Of a DNA stretch of 55,808 bases, positions 9,339 through 16,447 are shown piece after piece. The DNA is taken from the NCBI GenBank assembly GCA_049585815.1, contig JBAVAR010000120.1, positions 1-55,808 on the forward strand, read 5' to 3'. The DNA comes from DATLSM01 sp049585815 (GTDB lineage: Bacteria > Actinomycetota > Thermoleophilia > Solirubrobacterales > 70-9). Position numbers and translations under genes: made by a program. Numbering within the stretch: position 1 is the stretch's first letter; each line of letters begins with the position of its first letter. The notes under the pieces are model-generated. The model saw only the letters and a program-made list of their open reading frames with translations. It did no database searches and was not told the origin of the DNA.

Positions 9339-9387
9339 TTTGCTACCCCCTTAAATCGTTTGTTGTCGCTGCACCGGAATTTGACAC

Positions 9388-9714
9388 TCAAAGAGTGCCA
9401 GCGAGCGCAGGGGGTGCACGCCCTCCCAGGGAGAGGGAGATCAGGCAACTGCCAAGCCGCACCCGTGGCGCCGGGCGGAGCCGAGGCGCGAGGTTGGCTC
9501 GGTGCTGACGCTGCCGTCCGGCAAGATGGTCGATCAGAGCTGTGGCCGGATAGGGAAAGGCCAGCATCACGGCGACTAACAGAGCCGCTGGCAGCAGGTC
9601 GAGGACGCCTGTGTCAATACCACCAAGCGCCAGAATCGTCGCGCCGAGCACCACGACGAGCAGGACCAGCAGCGGCATTCGCCACCACCAAGACCTGGGC
9701 TTCACGGCCACCAC
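9388..9714 (-). CDS. Small two-pass membrane protein ending in GGRAPP motif
   Basis: This 108-residue protein from GTG 9714 has two hydrophobic segments (LLVLLVVVLGATILALGG and LLPAALLVAVMLAF) and a basic C-terminal half ending in SLGGRAPPALAGTL. It is clearly related to the protein at 12866-13222, which shares LALxG, TLLP/LDLLP, RPY/FPY and the final GRAPPxA. The start codon lies 7 nt after a TATTCT -10 hexamer, so the mRNA is probably leaderless. It opens the minus-strand run 9714 to 2423. Function unknown. Confidence 0.65.
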   Translation of the reverse strand: MVAVKPRSWWWRMPLLVLLVVVLGATILALGGIDTGVLDLLPAALLVAVMLAFPYPATALIDHLAGRQRQHRANLAPRLRPAPRVRLGSCLISLSLGGRAPPALAGTL

Positions 9715-9721
9715 TTTAGGA

Positions 9722-9745
9722 AGAATATGGGTTCTTCAATATTCT
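9722..9745. promoter_or_regulatory. Back-to-back -10 elements / inverted repeat between divergent genes
   Basis: AGAATAT (9722-9728) and ATATTCT (9739-9745) form a perfect 7-bp inverted repeat with a 10-bp spacer. Each arm contains TATTCT reading outward, 7 nt before the GTG at 9714 and 6 nt before the GTG at 9752. It can be read as two divergent leaderless promoters or as an operator covering both. Confidence 0.6.
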
Positions 9746-9751
9746 CGGGGC

Positions 9752-10396
9752 GTGCCGATTCGCGAGAGCAGGAGCCTGTTCTTCTTGCTCTGCTTCGCCC
9801 TTGTTGGCCTTGTCGCGGTTTTTGTCCTCACCGTCATCTACATCTCCAACGCCCACTCCAAGCCGCAATTGGCCAAGTTCAAGGACGCCACCGCCTATCC
9901 GAGCGGGACTGGCGTGCAGGCGCCTCAAATGCGCTTGGAGAACGGCCGCACCGCCTCTACTTTCGATACCGCAAACCTCCGCGGGCGGCCCTACATGGTC
10001 ACCTTCCTTTACACGCACTGTCCGACGATATGCCCGCTGATCGGCTCCGAGCTACAACAGGCACTGAAGGAACTTGGCCCCGAAGCTAACCGAGTTAACG
10101 TCGTCGCCCTCTCGGTCGATCCGATCGGCGACACCGTTTCTACGGTCAAAGCTTGGCTGCACGTGCATCAAGAGCCGTCGAACTTCCAGTATCTGATCGG
10201 CTCAAGGCGGCAGCTGCAACCGTATTGGAACGCGTGGCACGTCGGGCCGCAGATCGCTGGCGATCCCGACAGCTCCCATACCGCTGCGATTTACCTGATC
10301 ACGCCAACCGGACGGATTGCCGGAATCGTCAGCGCCGGCACCCAGGTTCCCAGTTCTGACCTCGCTTTCGACTTCCGCTCGTTGCTGAACAGTTGA
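9752..10396 (+). CDS. SCO1/SenC-family copper chaperone
   Basis: Starting at GTG 9752, this 214-residue protein has one N-terminal membrane anchor (LFFLLCFALVGLVAVFVL) and a thioredoxin-like SCO1 domain facing out. It has the full copper site: YTHCPTICPL (CxxxC) and a distal histidine in SSHTAAIYLI, plus the family motif LSVDPIGDT. SCO1 proteins bind copper and deliver or reduce the CuA centre of cytochrome c oxidase. Longer upstream in-frame sequence overlaps the divergent gene and is rejected. It is transcribed away from the main run but shares its promoter region, so co-regulation is likely. Confidence 0.88.
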   Translation: MPIRESRSLFFLLCFALVGLVAVFVLTVIYISNAHSKPQLAKFKDATAYPSGTGVQAPQMRLENGRTASTFDTANLRGRPYMVTFLYTHCPTICPLIGSELQQALKELGPEANRVNVVALSVDPIGDTVSTVKAWLHVHQEPSNFQYLIGSRRQLQPYWNAWHVGPQIAGDPDSSHTAAIYLITPTGRIAGIVSAGTQVPSSDLAFDFRSLLNS

Positions 10397-10565
10397 GGAT
10401 CCTTGCCGTTCCAGCGAGGCGCCTGCTGATAAATCCACTACCACCTGACCGATTTGGAGCCTGTCGATTGGAGGCTGCCTATGGCGGCGTCTTTTGGCGC
10501 TGCGTTGACGATGCCCGCCCGCGCCACTCCACGCTGTTGCGGATGATGGCAGCCGGGCACTCTGC

Positions 10566-11480
10566 TCAGGGAGCACGGCTCCCGGCTCGACCTGATCGCT
10601 GCGGCTCCGATTCGATCCGGGTGCGCAACTCCGATCCGCGGCCGGCGGCGACGGCTCGCGCAGCACGGGCGCTGCTCAGCTCAACGCGGTGTTCAAGCGC
10701 CAGGTCGAGCAGGTCCTGGCGCTCGGTGTCCTCAGCAGCCCAGCGCAGAAACACCCAGGTGAAGATTCCCAGTGCCATCACCGTGCACTCGATCATCAGC
10801 AACGCGCCAGCGATGCTCTGGTCGGTGATCGGCGCCACTCCGTGCGCACGTGCGCTGGTTGCGTAGTCCGGGTAGAACTCCGTGTCCGACCACATCAGGA
10901 AGTTGGCCAGCGCCATTCCCGGCAACCAGATTCCGACCGTGTAGATGACGTGGGCGGCCTTGCCGAACCACTGGGGCTTGGGCAAGGGTCCGAACAGCGG
11001 CATCCAGAGCAGCATCCCGGTGCCGATGAACAGCAGGTGCTCGGAGACGTGGAGCGGCTCAGAGTGGAGCACCGCCTGGGCGAGCAGCGGTGTGTGCCAA
11101 AGGTAGATGTTCAGCGTGTAGAGGGTGATCGCGACCACCGGGTGGGTCAGGGCACGCAGCGGCCGGGCAAAGCGGTTGACCAGCAGCGGCTGCATGACCG
11201 GCCCGGTTAGCCCGAGAACCAGGAGCAGCGAGGCGCCGTCGGCGAGTATCAGATGCTGGACCATATGCGCAGAGAACAGCTGCTCCGCCTGGGTCTCCGC
11301 GGGAGCAGAGGTCGCCACGCAGATCACGAGCATGCCGCAGATGAAGCTGAGAAGGCGCAGGCCCGGGACCGGCCGTCCTTGCCTGGCCAGAGTGCTCGCG
11401 CGCTTCAAGTAAGCGGCAGCAAGTGCCAGCGGCACGACCACGCTCAACCCTAGGAAGATCTGATGTGCGATCGCCTGCAT
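10566..11480 (-). CDS. CtaG-like cytochrome c oxidase assembly membrane protein (copy 2)
   Basis: A 304-residue membrane protein of the CtaG family with about seven hydrophobic segments. The conserved histidine pieces are FSAHMVQHLILADGASLLL, NIYLWHTPLLAQAVLHSEP and HVSEHLLFIGTGMLLW, matching copy 1 at 2423-3283 in order. The last ~50 residues are a charged cytoplasmic tail. Family knowledge ties CtaG to copper-dependent oxidase maturation. It ends convergent to the SCO1 gene and follows two minus-strand genes (12776-11751) after 270 nt. Confidence 0.85.
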   Translation of the reverse strand: MQAIAHQIFLGLSVVVPLALAAAYLKRASTLARQGRPVPGLRLLSFICGMLVICVATSAPAETQAEQLFSAHMVQHLILADGASLLLVLGLTGPVMQPLLVNRFARPLRALTHPVVAITLYTLNIYLWHTPLLAQAVLHSEPLHVSEHLLFIGTGMLLWMPLFGPLPKPQWFGKAAHVIYTVGIWLPGMALANFLMWSDTEFYPDYATSARAHGVAPITDQSIAGALLMIECTVMALGIFTWVFLRWAAEDTERQDLLDLALEHRVELSSARAARAVAAGRGSELRTRIESEPQRSGRAGSRAP

Positions 11481-11750
11481 AAAGGATTGAGGTGAGGTGG
11501 GCGCCCCCGCCGGGCGGCCGCCGCGGCCATGAGGCCGCAGACTGCTACGCCGATCCGGCGCAAACGCCGCCTAGCGCCTAGCGCTAAACGATATCCAAAG
11601 CCGAAGATCGGAGCCCCTACCCGCAGGCGGCCAAAAATTGCGCCAAGCGCCCCGCATCAGATGCGCGGGGCAGCCGTGCGCTGGCCCTGGGCGGAGCAGC
11701 GGAACTGCGCAACCGCCCCTTCTTCTAAAGGCCGGGATTTCCGGCGGGTC
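11481..11750. other. Intergenic space with a hairpin
   Basis: About 270 nt upstream of ctaG copy 2. A bulged GC-rich hairpin lies at about 11660-11683 (CCCCGCATC / GATGCGCGGGG). One minus-strand frame is hydrophobic and glycine-rich but lacks a start codon after an in-frame stop, so I do not call a gene. Confidence 0.35.
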
Positions 11751-12077
11751 TCATCTGTGCGAATTACAGTGCGATAGGGCGGTCGATTCGCGTTCTCTTA
11801 TTCGCATGTCGAATTCCTTGGCTTCGCTCGATTCCACGCTCACGACTTCCTTGACGTGTTCGAGTTCCGTTCGAGCTATTTCCTTTGCGGCGAGTACGCA
11901 TTCACGGCTTTGGTGTTTCCCGCGGAACTGATGCGTTACGCCACTGGTGCCGCCAGCGGCGGTGGAGCTGCCACCTGAACTAGCTCCGCACCCACCCAGA
12001 GCGAGCACCATGACCAGAGCGAGCGCCATGATCCGGTAGGCAGTACCCAGCGGTCCAGGGATAGCCGCCCCGGGCAC
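11751..12077 (-). CDS. Small secreted lipoprotein of unknown function
   Basis: A 108-residue product with a signal peptide and lipobox LALGGC, then a Gly/Ser linker and a charged, probably helical C-terminal half with two cysteines (REC and SHC). The ATG at 12077 directly abuts the stop of the preceding gene; an internal ATG at 12029 would give a tidier signal peptide (MALALVMVLALGGC). It is probably co-transcribed with the Met-rich membrane protein upstream. I do not recognise a family. Confidence 0.6.
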   Translation of the reverse strand: MPGAAIPGPLGTAYRIMALALVMVLALGGCGASSGGSSTAAGGTSGVTHQFRGKHQSRECVLAAKEIARTELEHVKEVVSVESSEAKEFDMRIRERESTALSHCNSHR

Positions 12078-12776
12078 CTACAGCACGAGCAGCATCGCGA
12101 GGAACATATAAGCGATCCCAAGCATCATCGCGGACATGGAGACACGCAGGTGGCGTTGGCCAATCAGCGATACGGTCGCGGTTGTGGTCACCGCGCCACT
12201 CGGTGAAACCGAGAAACCGCCCAATGTGGTTTGGCGATCAACGCGATGGATCCGGTTGCTGGCCCAGAGGAGAGACTGTGCGGCGAAGTAGGCGACCAGG
12301 AGCCAGGCGAGAGGGGACTGGAAGCCGCTGGGTGACCACAGGTAGGCCATCGCCGCGAGGTCGATCGCCAGCACCAGCCACAACACATTGATCGATCGCC
12401 GGGCGAGCGCCTCGGCCAACATCCAGAAGACGATCAGGACGGTCCCGTTGGCGAACGCAAGCTGCCAAAAGCCGGATGGGATGTTGAAGTGGTCGATCGA
12501 GGACGGCGCATACATGAACGCCATCCCGAGCGCAATGAGGAGTTGCCCAGCGTGCCAGAAGCGTCGCTGGCCGCCGCCATCGATCACGCAGCGCAGCTCA
12601 ATAGCGATGATCGCGATGAAAACGAGTGTCCAGATCACCGCCACCCAGTCGGGGAGGATGTTGGTGGCGCCGTGCCCCGCGCCAGCCATCGTCATTCCCC
12701 CCATCGACATCGAGCCATGACTGCCGCTCATCATCGAGCCACCACCGCTCATCTTCATGCCCATGCCGCCGCTCAC
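12078..12776 (-). CDS. DUF5134-type membrane protein with a Met-rich N-terminus
   Basis: The 232-residue protein opens with about 35 residues rich in Met, Gly, Ser and His (GMKMSGGGSMM, HGSMSMGGMTM), a pattern typical of copper-binding segments. Six or so membrane helices follow, with IELRCVIDGG, HAGQLLIALGMAFMY and WSPSGFQSPLAWLL. The layout resembles actinobacterial DUF5134 proteins, whose function is unknown. The HAGQxxxALGMAxMY histidine and methionines could be metal ligands. The GTG start at 12776 faces the plus-strand gene at 12866. Confidence 0.7.
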   Translation of the reverse strand: MSGGMGMKMSGGGSMMSGSHGSMSMGGMTMAGAGHGATNILPDWVAVIWTLVFIAIIAIELRCVIDGGGQRRFWHAGQLLIALGMAFMYAPSSIDHFNIPSGFWQLAFANGTVLIVFWMLAEALARRSINVLWLVLAIDLAAMAYLWSPSGFQSPLAWLLVAYFAAQSLLWASNRIHRVDRQTTLGGFSVSPSGAVTTTATVSLIGQRHLRVSMSAMMLGIAYMFLAMLLVL

Positions 12777-12852
12777 GACGACACGAATGTATCAAGCGGA
12801 GCTCGGCGCGACGATCATCCGCCGGCCCCCGCCGACCTTTCGTTTGCTGGGC

Positions 12853-12858
12853 TAATAT
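12853..12858 (+). promoter_or_regulatory. -10 element of a predicted leaderless promoter
   Basis: TAATAT is followed by 7 nt and then the ATG at 12866, the same spacing as at other leaderless starts in this window. No good -35 is visible. Confidence 0.45.
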
Positions 12859-12865
12859 TCCGTCG

Positions 12866-13222
12866 ATGAGCAGCCGCTGCTCTGTTTCTTTGCGACGGGG
12901 TAATGTCATCTGGCGCTTGACGTTGGCAGTTGCGCTGATCGCTATTTCCGCGCTTGCTCTCAGCGGTGCAATCGGGGGCCTGCAAAACGGCGCACTGACC
13001 CTGCTTCCCGTGATCGCCTTGGCGGTCGCAAAACTCGCCCGCCCCTACCTTGGAGAGGGCGTCATCGCCGAACTGCACGCCCGCCGCCGGCGTCGCCGCT
13101 GCTCGCCGGCGCCCAATGTCGCGCCCCTGCGCCCCGATACCCACTTAGCACGGGGCGGGCGCCTGATCGCCGTAGCAATGGCCGGCCGCGCGCCGCCCCC
13201 CGCCTTCGCTCACTGCCTCTGA
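12866..13222 (+). CDS. Small two-pass membrane protein, paralogue of 9388-9714
   Basis: The 118-residue product has two hydrophobic segments (LTLAVALIAISALALSG and LTLLPVIALAVAKLA) then a run of arginines and a C-terminus ending in AMAGRAPPPAFAHCL. It aligns along its length with the protein at 9388-9714, including the GRAPP ending. ATG 12866 is 7 nt after TAATAT; upstream in-frame codons overlap the divergent gene. It precedes, by 110 nt, the large membrane protein at 13333. The recurring association of this small protein with the cluster suggests a conserved accessory subunit, but no function is known. Confidence 0.65.
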   Translation: MSSRCSVSLRRGNVIWRLTLAVALIAISALALSGAIGGLQNGALTLLPVIALAVAKLARPYLGEGVIAELHARRRRRRCSPAPNVAPLRPDTHLARGGRLIAVAMAGRAPPPAFAHCL

Positions 13223-13332
13223 GCACCGGCAGTTTGCCTCCAGCGCCAGGCTCCGCGAAGCGGGGCGAGTTGGCAACGCCGGCCACCGCATCGCGGAGGT
13301 TGGGCGTCGATTAGCGACAAAGGAGTGGCGTT

Positions 13333-14334
13333 ATGTCTAACGATCATGCATCCGCGCACGAACCGGAGCCTGTCAGCGGCCTGTTTAGTGATCGCCTTCG
13401 CATCACGCCGCGGGGCATCCAGGTCACCCTCGGCCTGATCTGGCTCCTCGACGGGCTGCTGCAGTTCCAGAGCTTTATGTATACGCACAACCTGATCACC
13501 CAGGTCTTCCAGCCGGCGGCGGAAGGTCAGCCGGGAATCGTCAGCGCCCCGATGAAGACCTTCGACAACTTCTACGGAAGTGACCTCGCCCTCTGGAATA
13601 CGCTAGCCGGTGAGATCCAGTGCGCGATTGGGCTGGGATTGATCCTCACTAGGAAGACGGTGAAGCCCGCATTGCTGATCTCGTTCTGCTGGGCTTTCGT
13701 CGTCTGGTGGCTCGGCGAGGGCTTCGGCGGAATCACGGCCTACACCACTTCCTCCCCACTGATGGGAGCCCCTGGAGCGGTATTCCTGTACGCGATCATC
13801 GGTGTTCTTGTCTGGCCGACGAGTCGCGAGGCCAAGCGCTCGGCAGCCGACAGCGGGCCGCTCGGGGACCGCGGTGGGTTGATTGCCTGGACGGGGCTGT
13901 GGGTGCTTTCGGCGATCCTTTGGATGTTGAATGACAACCGCGCAAAGAGCGCCACCCACGACATGATCGCGGAAATGGCAAGTGCCTCTCCGCACTGGCT
14001 GGCGAGCATCCAGAACTCGGTTGCCAGCTCAGCGCAGGGTCAGGGCGAGACGATCGCCGTTGTGCTCGCGATCGTCTCGTTGACGGTTGCGATCGGCGTA
14101 TGGACTCGGTTCCGCCTGCCCGCGCTCCTCGTCGGGATTGTAATTTCCCTGGCGTACTGGGTGTTCGGGCAGAGCCTCGGGGGACCGTTCTGGGCTGGCG
14201 GAGGGACCGATGTCAACTCGGGGCCACTGTTCGTGCTATTTGCCGCTGCTCTCATCCCGCTGTCGAAGCCCACGCCCGCCAAACGGCGTGCGGCAGCCGC
14301 AGGGCCCCAGATCAGAGGTCAGGCTATGGCTTGA
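13333..14334 (+). CDS. Multi-pass membrane protein of the LDGxLQxQS family (copy 2)
   Basis: A 333-residue protein with about eight hydrophobic segments. Family hallmarks are LIWLLDGLLQFQSFM (residues ~36-50), CWAFVVWWLGEGFGG, LMGAPGAVFLYAIIGVLVWP and, near the end, GQSLGG followed by GTDVNSGPLF. It is closely related to 14574-15518 and to the N-terminal domain of the SCO fusion. A strong Shine-Dalgarno, AAAGGAG, lies 8 nt before ATG. The overall shape is DoxX/MauE-like, but I cannot confirm that relationship. The cluster suggests a role with copper or oxidase assembly. Confidence 0.75.
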   Translation: MSNDHASAHEPEPVSGLFSDRLRITPRGIQVTLGLIWLLDGLLQFQSFMYTHNLITQVFQPAAEGQPGIVSAPMKTFDNFYGSDLALWNTLAGEIQCAIGLGLILTRKTVKPALLISFCWAFVVWWLGEGFGGITAYTTSSPLMGAPGAVFLYAIIGVLVWPTSREAKRSAADSGPLGDRGGLIAWTGLWVLSAILWMLNDNRAKSATHDMIAEMASASPHWLASIQNSVASSAQGQGETIAVVLAIVSLTVAIGVWTRFRLPALLVGIVISLAYWVFGQSLGGPFWAGGGTDVNSGPLFVLFAAALIPLSKPTPAKRRAAAAGPQIRGQAMA

Positions 14335-14573
14335 GCACGGTGCCTTGGTCACGGCTCCGGCTGAGGATGGGGTGGCTGCTGCGCTTGCAAAGTGGGTGTC
14401 CGTTGCCCGAGGCACACGACACCACCGAGCGAGGAAAAATCAGCCCCCGCTCATGCAGAAGTTGTTACTCCCTCTGGGCTTGCTGAGCTAAGACGCATCC
14501 TTCTCCCGATGTCTGTGGCGGGGTCGCCGAGGTACGGTCGGCGCCCGCCCCCAAATTTTGCGCTGCTGCAGCG
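14335..14573. other. Intergenic space between convergent genes
   Basis: About 240 nt between two convergent paralogues. I see no clear terminator or gene. It does not look like a duplicated gene end. Confidence 0.4.
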
Positions 14574-15518
14574 TCAGCTTGTCTGCGGTCCTGTCTCGGC
14601 GACGATCCGGGGTGGCCGCGAACGGCGCGATGGAGCGGGCTCGCTCGCCGTCGCAGTCGGCCAGATGGCGTAGGCAAGCAAAACAAAGAGCGGTCCGATG
14701 TTGGGATCGGTGGCGCTCCCCGTTGTCAGGCCACCGAAGCTCTGACCGAGCATCCAGTAGATGAGCGAAAGCAGGCCGCCGAAGATCAAAGTCTCCCGCC
14801 GCCAGCGGGTCCAGATGCCAACTGCGAGTACAAGCGACACGACGAGGAGGATCGCGGCGATTGACTTGCCGTCGCCCGAGAGCAGTGCAGCGAGTGAGCG
14901 CTGCACGCTGGAGAGCCAGGGCATCGCGTTCCCCGAGGCTTCGATCAGGCTGCCGCTGATCGAGTACACCGGTCGCAAGAGCACCCTGAGCCAGAGCAGC
15001 ACCGAACAACCCCAGACAGCCGACCAGACGGCGAGGACCCCACGCGCGTCAAGCAAACCTGATGCGATGCCCGAGCGGACACCACGGCTGGCAGTCGGCC
15101 AGACCAGGACGCCGATCAGCGCGTAGAGCAGGACCGCGCCGGGGGCGCCGTTCAAAGGTGAGCCCATGTTCATAAATAGCATCCCGAAACCCTCGCCGAA
15201 CCACCAGACGACGAAAGCCCATCCGAAGGAGAGCACCAGCGCCGGCTTGACCGTGGGCCGGTAGAGGATCCCGAGGCCGATAGCGCACTGGACCAGAGCA
15301 AAAAGCGTGTTCCAGACGGCCAGATTTGAGCCGGCGAGATGGCCAGCCCAATGGATCGAGTTGGCCACCCAGGTCGGCTGCATCGAGAGCATCGGTTCGA
15401 TCGTTTCCGGGATGAATTCCCGCGAAAACATGTAGGACTGAAACTGCAGAACGCCGTCGAGCAGCCACAGCAACCCGAGGGCGATCTGGATGCCGCGGCG
15501 GGTAATTCTGGGACTCAA
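14574..15518 (-). CDS. Multi-pass membrane protein of the LDGxLQxQS family (copy 3)
   Basis: The 314-residue product matches 13333-14334 throughout: GLLWLLDGVLQFQSYM, GWAFVVWWFGEGFG, LNGAPGAVLLYALIGVLVWP, and C-terminal LGQSFGG then SATDPNIGPLF. About eight membrane segments are expected. The likely start is TTG 15518; no ATG fits the N-terminal alignment and no clear Shine-Dalgarno is present, so the exact start is uncertain. It is convergent with copy 2, giving an inverted pair that probably arose by duplication. Confidence 0.73.
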   Translation of the reverse strand: MSPRITRRGIQIALGLLWLLDGVLQFQSYMFSREFIPETIEPMLSMQPTWVANSIHWAGHLAGSNLAVWNTLFALVQCAIGLGILYRPTVKPALVLSFGWAFVVWWFGEGFGMLFMNMGSPLNGAPGAVLLYALIGVLVWPTASRGVRSGIASGLLDARGVLAVWSAVWGCSVLLWLRVLLRPVYSISGSLIEASGNAMPWLSSVQRSLAALLSGDGKSIAAILLVVSLVLAVGIWTRWRRETLIFGGLLSLIYWMLGQSFGGLTTGSATDPNIGPLFVLLAYAIWPTATASEPAPSRRSRPPRIVAETGPQTS

Positions 15519-15884
15519 GGTGCAGCTGCCAGGTGGGTTGCAGTCATCTCATCGCCTCGACGGAACGGATCAGGTGCCTCCGCACGCTTACGCTTGAGGC
15601 GCGGGCGACTGATTCGTTCCTCCAGACGAGGCGGATGGGCAATCGCATCGGTTCAAAACGCTGGGAGGATCCAACAGGACCCGCCAATTGCAGCACTTTG
15701 GATCTAGAGGTCGTCGAGCCACTGGTGAGCCAAGCTCCCTCCTGTATCGAATCGATCCCATCGCGCCCGAGCGCCACCGAGCAAATGTTCGCGGAAGTTG
15801 ACGGCGCCCGTATGCGCCAGGGGGAAACCAGGCATCCCCGTGGAGAGCGTTCGGTGGAGCCGCAGGGTCAGGCTGCGCCGAACC
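15519..15884. other. Intergenic space between the membrane cluster and the zinc genes
   Basis: About 366 nt. A short GGCGC/GCGCC hairpin sits near 15806-15821. I see no gene I can support; ORFs here are out-of-frame extensions of neighbours. Confidence 0.4.
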
Positions 15885-16229
15885 TCAGACGACCTCGACC
15901 GGGCCGTGGTCATCGCAGTGATCGCCGTGGGGATGGTGCAGGCGCCCGTCCACCAGAAAATCGACGTGGTCACCGTGTGGCACCGGCTCGTGGCCGCAGT
16001 CCTCGCCGTGGCTGTGCCGCGATTCGTGGGCGCCGCCATCCGCGGGGGCGCAGCCGTCGGGGTTTCGATCGCCGACGGCAATCCGGTGCTCGTCGACGTG
16101 GTCTTCGTGAGGGTGGTGCAGATGGCCGTCGTGCAGGAAATCGACGTGCCCCTCGTGCCTCACAGCGGTGTGGCCGCAGCCCCCTTCATGCTCGTGGTCG
16201 TGGCTTTCGTGAACCTGGTGATCGTCCAT
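15885..16229 (-). CDS. Histidine-rich metal-binding protein with an internal duplication
   Basis: Of 114 residues, 26 are His. There is no signal peptide, so it is probably cytoplasmic. Two tandem units (residues 18-48 and 78-108) share the pattern CGH-x2-V-x-H-x2-HVDFL-x-DG-x-LHHPH-x-DH-x-D-x-H. Single-unit relatives of this pattern occur next to zinc-uptake regulators in other bacteria, to my recollection. It diverges from znuA across a candidate Zur box, so zinc storage or buffering under Zur control is the natural reading. This is inference. GGAGAG precedes the ATG. Confidence 0.75.
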   Translation of the reverse strand: MDDHQVHESHDHEHEGGCGHTAVRHEGHVDFLHDGHLHHPHEDHVDEHRIAVGDRNPDGCAPADGGAHESRHSHGEDCGHEPVPHGDHVDFLVDGRLHHPHGDHCDDHGPVEVV

Positions 16230-16351
16230 CTCTCTCCACTTCCGGTCGTTGTCTATTCCTCTCGAGGCTAGCGCTTCTCACCGATCGCAAATGGATCGAG
16301 GCTTACCCGCTCCCAGAGGCGGAAGGTCGATGACCGACAGGCCAGCCGATG

Positions 16352-16378
16352 GAATGAGAAAGAGAACGAGTCTCATTC
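16352..16378. promoter_or_regulatory. Candidate Zur/Fur operator in the znuA / His-rich protein promoter
   Basis: GAATGAGA (16352-16359) and TCTCATTC (16371-16378) form a perfect 8-bp inverted repeat with an 11-bp spacer. It lies 70 nt before znuA, just upstream of a TAGGGT -10 (16385-16390), and between divergent zinc genes. Binding by the Fur-family protein at 19998 is inferred. Confidence 0.65.
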
Positions 16379-16447
16379 ATCGTGTAGGGTCTGCGCCAAC
16401 GCGGGCTTCCTCGCCGGTCCAAGAGCCCGAATCGACCAGGAGACTCC

